From: CAJXVA01 sp963761755
GTDB lineage: Bacteria; Myxococcota_A; Polyangia; Nannocystales; Nannocystaceae
Assembly (NCBI GenBank): GCA_963761755.1
Contig: CAVXIC010000013.1
Span: forward strand, 781,938 to 845,937
Reading direction: 5' to 3'
Length of the DNA: 64,000 nt
How positions within the stretch are numbered: the stretch's first letter is position 1; each line of letters opens with the position of its first letter. Both the position numbers and the translations under genes were made by a program. Under the pieces are notes generated by a model, which saw only the letters and a list, made by a program, of their open reading frames with translations, did no database searches and was not told the DNA's origin. This document shows, in pieces, positions 58,360 to 64,000 of the stretch.

Positions 58360-59588
58360 AGTACTGCGAGACCCACGACAGTTTCATCCAGCGCGCATTC
58401 GAGCACGCGGGGTTGGATCCGTCGATTCGGGAGTATTTGTCGACGCCGCGGCGCGAGGTTCGGGTCGAGCTGGTGGTCGACCTCGACGTCGGCGGCACGG
58501 CGAGCTTTCTGGGTTATCGCGTGCAGCACGATGACCTCTGCGGGCCCTTCAAGGGTGGTCTTCGCTTCCATCCCGACGTCGAGCAGGACGAGGTCCGCGC
58601 GCTCGCGAGCTTGATGACGTGGAAGAACGTTCTGATGGGTCTGCCCTTCGGGGGCGGGAAGGGCGGTATCGCCATCGACCCGTCCAAATACTCGGTGCGC
58701 GAACTCGAGCGCGTCACCCGTGCCTTCACCGAGCAGATGCTGCCGCTGCTGGGCCCCGACCGAGACATCCCGGCCCCCGACGTCAACACGGGCCCGCGCG
58801 AGATGGCGTGGATCTTCGACGAGTATTCCCGAGCCTACGGCTTCACGCCCGCGGTCGTCACGGGCAAGCCTTCCAACCTTCACGGTCTCGCGCTGCGAAC
58901 GCGGGCGACGGGCCTGGGCGTCGCCGTCGCGACGGCCCATCTGCTGCGCCGCCGAGCCGTCTCGGTGGAGGGCGTTCGCGTCGCGGTCCAGGGCTATGGC
59001 AACGTCGGGTCCTGGGCGGCGCGGGAGCTCGAGCGCATGGGGGCCAGGATCGTCGCGGTCAGCACCGCGGACACTGCCTACACCAGCCAGCGTGGATTCT
59101 CGGCGAACGTGCTGCGCAAGGCCGCGGAGGAGGGCGTGGAGGCGCTCGGCGAGGAGGGCGAGCAGGCTCAGAGGGACTCGCTGCTGCACATCCCGTGCGA
59201 TGTCCTCATTCCCGCTGCGCTCGGCCATGCGCTCACCGAAGAGAACGCAGCCGGCGTGCAGGCGAAGTTCATCGTCGAGGGCGCCAACATTCCCCTGGAT
59301 GCGGCCGCCGACGCGCTGCTGCGCGGTCGCGGGGTCACGGTCCTGCCCGATGTCGTCGCCAACGCCGGCGGCGTGCTGTGCAGCTACTACGAGTGGTCCG
59401 CCAACATTCAGCGCTCCATGCCCGACCAGTCGAAGCTCGAGGAAGACCTGGAGCGGCGTATGCAGGCGTCGGTCGATCGGGTGCTCGAACGCGCCGAACG
59501 GGAAGGCTTGGACCTGCGGACGGCCGCGCTCGTCGAGGCCGTTCAGACGCTGGCCGACGTGTTCAGGCTGCGTCGCGCGCACAGCTGA
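58356..59588 (+). CDS. Glu/Leu/Phe/Val dehydrogenase family protein
   Basis: A GTG at 58356 gives a 410-residue protein starting MKYCETHDSFIQRAFEHAGL. Family motifs are clear: HDDLCGPFKGGLRFHPDVEQ with Lys66, LMTWKNVLMGLPFGGGKGGI with Lys90 and Lys102 (one of which is catalytic), PAPDVNTGPREMAWIFDEYS, and the NAD-binding Rossmann segment VAVQGYGNVGSWAARELERM near residue 210. Oxidative deamination of glutamate is most likely, although leucine- and related dehydrogenases share these motifs. It is followed at 44 bp by an aldehyde dehydrogenase, so they may be co-expressed in amino-acid catabolism. Confidence 0.9.
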   Translation: MKYCETHDSFIQRAFEHAGLDPSIREYLSTPRREVRVELVVDLDVGGTASFLGYRVQHDDLCGPFKGGLRFHPDVEQDEVRALASLMTWKNVLMGLPFGGGKGGIAIDPSKYSVRELERVTRAFTEQMLPLLGPDRDIPAPDVNTGPREMAWIFDEYSRAYGFTPAVVTGKPSNLHGLALRTRATGLGVAVATAHLLRRRAVSVEGVRVAVQGYGNVGSWAARELERMGARIVAVSTADTAYTSQRGFSANVLRKAAEEGVEALGEEGEQAQRDSLLHIPCDVLIPAALGHALTEENAAGVQAKFIVEGANIPLDAAADALLRGRGVTVLPDVVANAGGVLCSYYEWSANIQRSMPDQSKLEEDLERRMQASVDRVLERAEREGLDLRTAALVEAVQTLADVFRLRRAHS

Positions 59589-59632
59589 GCTCCAGCGCTG
59601 GACGGGCCATCGTCGCGGACTAGATCCCGACC

Positions 59633-61000
59633 ATGCTGCGCTCGATCAACCCTGCCACCGCAGAAGTCCTTCAAGAGTACCCGGAGCACGGCCAGCCTGA
59701 GGTCGATGCCTTCATCACGCTCATGGCGCGTGCGCAGCGGTCCTGGAGCGCGCAGGCCCTTCCCGAGCGCGTCTCGCTGCTGACGCGATGCGCGGAGCTG
59801 CTGCATGAACGCGCGGACGCGCTGGCGGAGCTGATGGCGCACGAGATGGGCAAGCCCGTCTCCGATGGCCGCGCGGAGGCGGAGAAGTGCGCGAGCGTCT
59901 GTGCCTACTACGCCAAGCATGCCGAGGCGTTCCTGGCGCCCGTGTCGATTCCGACCGAAGCGGCCTCGAGCTACGTCTCGTTCGGCCCGCTGGGGATCGT
60001 GCTCGCGGTCATGCCCTGGAACTTCCCGCTGTGGCAGGTCTTCCGCGCCGCCGCACCCACCTTGGTGGCCGGCAATGGCATGCTGCTCAAGCACGCGTCC
60101 AACGTCACCGGCTGCGCCCTGGAGATCGAGCGGATCGTTCGAGACGCCGGCGGCGGTGATCTGTTCCGCACCCTGTGCATCAACTCCCAAGACGTCGCCC
60201 GCGTCATTCGACACGACGCCGTCGCGGCGGTGACGGTCACGGGCAGCGTCGCGGCTGGACGCGCGGTGGCGAAGGTCGCAGGGTCCGCGCTGAAGAAGTG
60301 TGTCTTGGAGCTGGGCGGATCCGACCCGTACCTGGTCCTGCACGATGCCGACGTCGAGCTGGCGGCCGAGGCGTGCGCCAAGGGGCGGCTGGTCAACAAC
60401 GGTCAGAGCTGCATCGCGGCCAAGCGACTGATCGTGCACGCGTCCATCGCCGATGCGTTCGAGGAGGCGCTCGTCAGGCAAATGGAGCGCCGGGTCATGG
60501 GCGATCCGCTCGACGATGCGACCGACCTGGGCCCGATGGCGCGTGAAGACCTGCGAGATGAGCTGGACGGGCAAGTTCGCGCCAGCGTCGCGCTCGGGGC
60601 TCACGTGGCCTGCGGGGGGGAGATTCCGAGTCGGAAGGGGGCCTGGTACCCACCGACGGTCCTCACGAACGTGACCGCGGACATGCCCGCGGGGAAGGAC
60701 GAGGTCTTCGGCCCGGTCGCCGCCGTCATGCGCGTCAGCGGAGAGGAGGAGGCCATCGCGGTGGCCAACGCTTCGCGCTTCGGTCTTGCCTCGGCCGTAT
60801 TCTCCCGCGACGTCGAGCGGGCTGAACACCTGGCGCGGCACGTGATCGAGGCAGGGGCCTGCTTCGTCAACCAACCCGTCGCCTCCGACCCGCGGCTGCC
60901 CTTCGGGGGCATCAAGGACTCCGGCTACGGACGCGAGTTGGGCCGCTGGGGCATCCACGAGTTCGTCAACGCAAAGACCGTCTCGATCCATCGGGGTTGA
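59633..61000 (+). CDS. Aldehyde dehydrogenase, succinate-semialdehyde type
   Basis: The 455-residue protein starts MLRSINPATAEVLQEYPEHG. Key blocks: ALDH cofactor segment FGPLGIVLAVMPWNFPLWQV, the general-base Glu226 in KKCVLELGGSDPYLV, the nucleophile Cys260 in NNGQSCIAAKRLIV, EVFGPVAAVMRVSGEEEAIA and the C-terminal PFGGIKDSGYGRELG. Length and motifs fit the short NAD(P)-dependent succinate-semialdehyde dehydrogenases of the Sad/YneI group, but the exact aldehyde is not certain. It closely follows the amino-acid dehydrogenase gene; both could serve glutamate/GABA breakdown. Confidence 0.88.
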   Translation: MLRSINPATAEVLQEYPEHGQPEVDAFITLMARAQRSWSAQALPERVSLLTRCAELLHERADALAELMAHEMGKPVSDGRAEAEKCASVCAYYAKHAEAFLAPVSIPTEAASSYVSFGPLGIVLAVMPWNFPLWQVFRAAAPTLVAGNGMLLKHASNVTGCALEIERIVRDAGGGDLFRTLCINSQDVARVIRHDAVAAVTVTGSVAAGRAVAKVAGSALKKCVLELGGSDPYLVLHDADVELAAEACAKGRLVNNGQSCIAAKRLIVHASIADAFEEALVRQMERRVMGDPLDDATDLGPMAREDLRDELDGQVRASVALGAHVACGGEIPSRKGAWYPPTVLTNVTADMPAGKDEVFGPVAAVMRVSGEEEAIAVANASRFGLASAVFSRDVERAEHLARHVIEAGACFVNQPVASDPRLPFGGIKDSGYGRELGRWGIHEFVNAKTVSIHRG

Positions 61001-61030
61001 CGAGACGCCGTGCGCGGCTAGGTCTCCGAT

Positions 61031-61261
61031 ATGAGACTGCTGTGCCCCGCACTCTTGGTCCTGTCCGTGCTTGGATGTCAGCCCAAGGCCGAGGTCTCGG
61101 TGACGCCCTCGACTGCCGAGGGCGAGGCCGAAGGGGAGGACGCGACCGTCGAGGTCGAGAGCTTCGAGGACGGTTCCGAGGCATCCGCACAGTCAGGCGA
61201 AGCGGATGCGAACGCGCGTGCGGTGAGCCCTCAGTCCGAAACCGAACCAACACCGGAATGA
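61031..61261 (+). CDS. Small acidic lipoprotein 1
   Basis: A 76-residue protein: signal peptide MRLLCPALLVLSVLGC with lipobox VLGC, then a mature part of about 60 residues almost free of basic residues and rich in Glu, Ala, Ser and Thr (STAEGEAEGEDATVEVESFE). It has no recognisable fold. Its stop overlaps the next lipoprotein gene by 4 bp, suggesting a coupled pair. Confidence 0.7.
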   Translation: MRLLCPALLVLSVLGCQPKAEVSVTPSTAEGEAEGEDATVEVESFEDGSEASAQSGEADANARAVSPQSETEPTPE

Positions 61262-61527
61262 ACATCTCAATGAACACGACAAGACTCCTGATCTCCTCCG
61301 CGCTCCTCGTATCGATCGCCGCGTGCAAGTCCGATTCGGCGGCTGCGACGTCGAATCCCGAATCGGTCTCCGCCGAGGTCGACGGCGAAGGCGTCGCCGC
61401 AGGTGCATCCAATGTCGATGGTGCCAGCGCCGTCGCATCCGAAGAAGATGGCTCTGCAATGGCCCAGGGCGAAGAAGACGACGAGGCAAGCGCCGAAGTC
61501 ACCGACGACGACGACCATCCGGAATGA
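61258..61527 (+). CDS. Small acidic lipoprotein 2
   Basis: The 89-residue product starts MNISMNTTRLLISSALLVSI with lipobox IAAC. The mature part is strongly acidic and Ala/Ser-rich: SAEVDGEGVAAGASNVDGAS, ASEEDGSAMAQGEEDDEASA, ending DDDDHPE. It contains one lysine directly after the lipid Cys and otherwise no basic residue. It has the same style as the convergent gene at 61647 and probably shares ancestry. Start overlaps the previous gene (ATGA). Confidence 0.72.
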   Translation: MNISMNTTRLLISSALLVSIAACKSDSAAATSNPESVSAEVDGEGVAAGASNVDGASAVASEEDGSAMAQGEEDDEASAEVTDDDDHPE

Positions 61528-61564
61528 GCTGGTCGCGTCCGGTGCTTCCGGATCAAGCGATCGA

Positions 61565-61609
61565 CCACACAAGAGAGCCGCGGGATGAACTCGCGGCTCT
61601 CTTGCGTGG
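61565..61609. terminator. Long hairpin between convergent lipoprotein genes
   Basis: An 18-bp stem with one mismatch, CCACACAAGAGAGCCGCG (61565-61582) against CGCGGCTCTCTTGCGTGG (61592-61609), encloses a 9-base loop. There is no long T run on either side, but the position between the stops of two convergent genes suggests a bidirectional terminator. Confidence 0.65.
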
Positions 61610-61646
61610 TGTTGGTCGCGCGAGTCAAATGACCCGCGCGGGGTGA

Positions 61647-61913
61647 CTACTCTTCGGACTCGTCTTCGGCTTCGACGCTGGCTTCGGCTTCAGCGCCTTC
61701 GCCGTCGGCTTCGGCTTCGGCCATGTCGTCGCCTTCGCCAGCGACGGCAGAGGCTTCGTCTTCGTCGGACGAAGCGCCGGCGACCGCGTCGTCACCTTCG
61801 GCGGACGCATCCGCGGCACCGGGGACGGCGGTGGCTTCGGCTTTGTCTTTGTCGCAGCCCAGGGGAAGGACGAGAACGGAGAGGATGGGGAGGATGGTCG
61901 CTACGTTTTTCAT
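61647..61913 (-). CDS. Small acidic lipoprotein 3
   Basis: The 88-residue product begins MKNVATILPILSVLVLPLGC (lipobox PLGC), with the first residues after Cys being DKDKAEA. The rest is Ala/Glu/Asp/Ser repeats: ADASAEGDDAVAGASSDEDE, then EGDDMAEAEADGEGAEAEAS. It is the closest in style to the gene at 61258, transcribed in the opposite direction, and contains no basic residue beyond the first few. Function is unknown; a charged surface coat or ion-binding role is only conjecture. Confidence 0.72.
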   Translation of the reverse strand: MKNVATILPILSVLVLPLGCDKDKAEATAVPGAADASAEGDDAVAGASSDEDEASAVAGEGDDMAEAEADGEGAEAEASVEAEDESEE

Positions 61914-61971
61914 GAGCAGCCCTTCTTGCAGGATTATCGGCGTCACGTCGAGGGCGTGAACGCCGCAGACG

Positions 61972-62541
61972 CTATCTTTTTGCGTCGGCGGGCGCCGCTT
62001 GGACGGTCCGGCAGATCTCCACCATCTCGTTGAGCAGCTGAGGTGAGGACGCGGCCTGGTCACCCGTGCGGCAGTGATAGGGCATGGGTCCGTCGGGGAA
62101 CGAGGCGAAGAAACGGTAGTCAGAGCCCGTGGGATTGCTGATTTCCCACGCCACGACGTGGTCATCCTCCGTCAGGAAGCGCTCGAAGCGCGATCCGTAT
62201 TCCCGCACCAGCTCGGCCAGCTCGGCCTCCATGTCGAGCCCTCCCTTCCCGATCACCATCTCGAATCCTTCTCCGGTCTCCAGAAGAACGCCATCGTCGT
62301 GTGCGACTACGCTCACACCCTCGTCGGCGGTGATCGAGGCTGCGAGTCCGTGCGGGCTCAGCTCGATGGTCACCGTGTCGGGACGCGCGGGTACCGGCGT
62401 GTCAGGAGCGGGTTCCGAGGTGGGTCCGGCGGAGCGGTCTCGCACGTCCTGAGGGACCTCCGGTGTGCCCACCGATTGCGGGTGGCACGCGGCCACGACC
62501 AGCAGGAGCGACGAGAGTCGAAGAAGAGGCCGTTTGCGCAT
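61972..62541 (-). CDS. Lipoprotein of unknown function
   Basis: The 189-residue protein starts MRKRPLLRLSSLLLVVAAC with lipobox VAAC. A Pro-rich linker (SAGPTSEPAPDTPVPAR) is followed by a domain of about 130 residues: DTVTIELSPHGLAASITADE, GFEMVIGKGGLDMEAELAEL, HVVAWEISNPTGSDYRFFAS and the Cys-containing CRTGDQAASSPQLLNEMVEI. No family was recognised. It lies 58 bp upstream of the small lipoprotein gene on the same strand. Confidence 0.78.
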   Translation of the reverse strand: MRKRPLLRLSSLLLVVAACHPQSVGTPEVPQDVRDRSAGPTSEPAPDTPVPARPDTVTIELSPHGLAASITADEGVSVVAHDDGVLLETGEGFEMVIGKGGLDMEAELAELVREYGSRFERFLTEDDHVVAWEISNPTGSDYRFFASFPDGPMPYHCRTGDQAASSPQLLNEMVEICRTVQAAPADAKR

Positions 62542-62657
62542 GAGCGGGGTCTAGGACACTGCGAAGGCAGGACAACTCGACCCGGACGATCCCCCGTCGA
62601 CCAGACGATCCCCGCTCTCTCCGCGTCGTCGTCCGGGGCGCGGCTCCCAGAGGCGCT

Positions 62658-63698
62658 CTAGAGTTCAACGTCCTTCTCCTCGGGCTCGGGCGCCTTGGGC
62701 ATCGCGATCTCGGCCCAGACCAGGTAGTGGTCGCTGACGTCGCGATACGGGTCCTCTTCGATCGGGACCGTGGGCCACGGCGCGTCGGCGGGGTCTTCGG
62801 ACTCTCGAACGATCTTCCCCTCGGCGGAGGTCGTGGCGCGCCGGAGGTCCAAGCCGCACGAGATGATGCGGTCGGCCGGTTCTCCCGCGGTGTTCGTCTG
62901 CCCGGTCTCAGCTGCCGAGTCGGCGCAGTCGTCCTCTTCGACGCGGTTGCTGCGGCCGGCGAGAATGCCCGGCGTCTGCTTGGCGTAGTCGTCGTCGTAG
63001 GGATGGGCCGCGGATCCGAGCGTGCCGGTGATCAGCAGGGGCTTGCCCTCGAGCTGCCGGCTGAGCTCTTTGCGCAGCGCACGGGCCTTCTTGCGCCGCT
63101 TCGACGCGTAGGCCGGCTGCTGGGACTCGTGCATGTGGATGGCGAGCACGGTGATGCGGTCGCCGGTCGGCAGCTCGATGTCGACGGCGAGATGTTTGTC
63201 GATGGCGGTCTGGAATCGACGCAGGTCGCTCATCGGAAACCGAGAGAGAATTGCGACGTGCTGGCCGGTCGCCTTGTCGTGGGACGGAAGCCACCCGATC
63301 TCGTAGCGATATCCGCCGCCGCTGCGCACCGCGTCGGCGATGTCGTACGCCTCGCGTTCTCCGCCGATCTCCGCGAGGGTGACGATGTCGAGCTCCTCGG
63401 CGATGAGGATCTCGGCGATGCGATCACGCTTCCACGCCCAGTCTTCGGGTGTTTTGGCTTGGTGAGGGCGCGCCCGCTTCGGGCGGGTGTCGACCTCGTC
63501 GAAGGCCCACTCCACGTTGAACGTCCCCACGGCAATTGCATCCTGGGGAACTTTGGGCGGAGGCGGGGGCGGCTCGGGCTCGGGCTCGGGCTCGGGTTCG
63601 GGTGCGGCCGCGGAGACGGGCGGCGGCTGCGGTGGGGGCGCAGGCTTGCACCCGGCGAGCGCGACCAGGGCAGGGATGCACAACAACGAGGACTTCAT
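62658..63698 (-). CDS. Endonuclease/exonuclease/phosphatase-family lipoprotein
   Basis: The 346-residue protein has signal peptide MKSSLLCIPALVALAGC (lipobox LAGC), then a Pro/Glu linker with EPEPEPEPEPPPPPP encoded by a GGCTCG tandem repeat. The catalytic domain has EEP features: GTFNVEWAFDEVDTRPKRAR (the first Asn), LDIVTLAEIGGEREAYDIAD with the metal-binding Glu, and VLAIHMHESQQPAYASKRRK, then PLLITGTLGSAAHPYDDDYA and SDHYLVWAEI with the terminal His. The usual GDFN motif reads GTLG here, so the Asp-Asn pair is absent and activity may be altered or lost. It would act outside the inner membrane on phospho-substrates. Confidence 0.78.
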   Translation of the reverse strand: MKSSLLCIPALVALAGCKPAPPPQPPPVSAAAPEPEPEPEPEPPPPPPKVPQDAIAVGTFNVEWAFDEVDTRPKRARPHQAKTPEDWAWKRDRIAEILIAEELDIVTLAEIGGEREAYDIADAVRSGGGYRYEIGWLPSHDKATGQHVAILSRFPMSDLRRFQTAIDKHLAVDIELPTGDRITVLAIHMHESQQPAYASKRRKKARALRKELSRQLEGKPLLITGTLGSAAHPYDDDYAKQTPGILAGRSNRVEEDDCADSAAETGQTNTAGEPADRIISCGLDLRRATTSAEGKIVRESEDPADAPWPTVPIEEDPYRDVSDHYLVWAEIAMPKAPEPEEKDVEL

Positions 63699-63827
63699 CG
63701 CACTCGTTCTCGTAGCGTCGGCGGGGTCTGAGCGACGGCCCGAAAGGGATTCGGCAGGGGTTCGGCTTGGGACGAGAAAAAGATCGCCGGGTTCGTAACC
63801 GATCCGCGATGCCTGCGTGAGGTGGGC

Positions 63828-64000
63828 ATGACCGAGACGAACGACGTCGTGATCGTGGGTGGGGGGATCGCTGGCCTGGCCTGCGCCGCGCTGCTGGGCC
63901 GTGCGGGCCGGACCGTGCGGGCCGGACCGTGACCGTGCTGGAGGCGGGGCGCGAACCCGGAGGCCTGGCGCGCTCCAGGTCCAAGGAGGGATTCGTGTTC
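63828..64000 (+). pseudogene. FAD-dependent oxidoreductase, start only, with a frameshifting duplication
   Basis: The ATG at 63828 gives MTETNDVVIVGGGIAGLACA, then ALLGRAGRTVRAGP and a stop; the GxGxxG is the FAD-binding motif of phytoene-desaturase-like or amine-oxidase-like proteins. The sequence GTGCGGGCCGGACC occurs twice in tandem at 63901-63914 and 63915-63928. With one copy removed the frame continues GRTVTVLEAGREPGGLARSR, the normal second part of the motif (E/D-A-x-x-x-x-G-G), to the window end. The gene is therefore broken by a 14-bp duplication, either genuine or an assembly error. Confidence 0.75.

Overview
The window is GC-rich and densely coded on both strands. It looks like a chromosomal segment of a myxobacterium, probably of the Nannocystis/Plesiocystis/Enhygromyxa type. 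The signs are: about a dozen lipoproteins, several with long Ser/Thr/Gly linkers and Cys-rich domains; a serine/threonine kinase with a large C-terminal repeat region; many fused two-domain enzymes; a probable Myxococcales-specific small protein; and frequent GTG or TTG starts. This assignment is inference from style and was not tested by a database search.

Layout. 1-9.8 kb: the 3' part of a zinc metalloprotease gene, an FAD oxidoreductase, two paralogous YdeI-type proteins, an Rv2578c-type radical SAM enzyme, three lipoproteins, and a fusion of an RNA-polymerase-alpha-CTD-like domain to a SMI1/KNR4 domain. 9.9-14.2 kb: a TetR-AidB operon with a palindromic operator, a lipoprotein, and an ECF sigma factor fused to a secreted-type C-terminal domain. 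14.1-24.6 kb: an island of about 10.1 kb bounded by a 209-bp direct repeat. Each repeat carries the 3' end of the sigma gene and the 3' end of a ligA-type gene. Inside are a truncated ECF sigma pseudogene, a DUF2892 gene, lipoprotein genes, a glutathione transferase, a complete IS630-type element, and fragments of ISL3, IS3 and IS91-type elements, with the IS91-type end present three times.

24.6-36.3 kb: an atypical NAD-dependent DNA ligase, membrane and sterol-desaturase-like genes, DUF1289, SlyX, a 1543-residue protein made of two UvrA-like halves in tandem, a sulfotransferase and a DUF3095 protein. 36.2-49.4 kb: a membrane protein, a GNAT acetyltransferase, a GNAT-nitrilase fusion, the kinase, a three-gene acyl-CoA carboxylase operon (biotin carboxylase, carboxyltransferase, biotin carrier), a fatty acid desaturase and a divergent ribbon-helix-helix protein. 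49.4-58.3 kb: lipoproteins, VanZ-like and CPBP membrane proteins, tRNA-Ser(GCT), an AlkC-like protein, a hydrolase-OsmC fusion, an MscS channel, tRNA-Arg(ACG) and a MOSC protein. 58.3-64 kb: glutamate-type and aldehyde dehydrogenases, three hyperacidic small lipoproteins, two more lipoproteins, and the start of a frameshifted FAD oxidoreductase cut by the window end.

Themes. DNA repair is well represented (AidB-like, ligase, double UvrA, AlkC-like), but these genes are not clustered. The carboxylase operon and the desaturase nearby would supply and modify acyl chains. The strongest structural signals are the 209-bp repeat around the mobile-element island, the tandem UvrA, and two genes broken by short tandem duplications of 7 bp and 14 bp. 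No CRISPR array, phage cluster or recognisable defence operon was seen.
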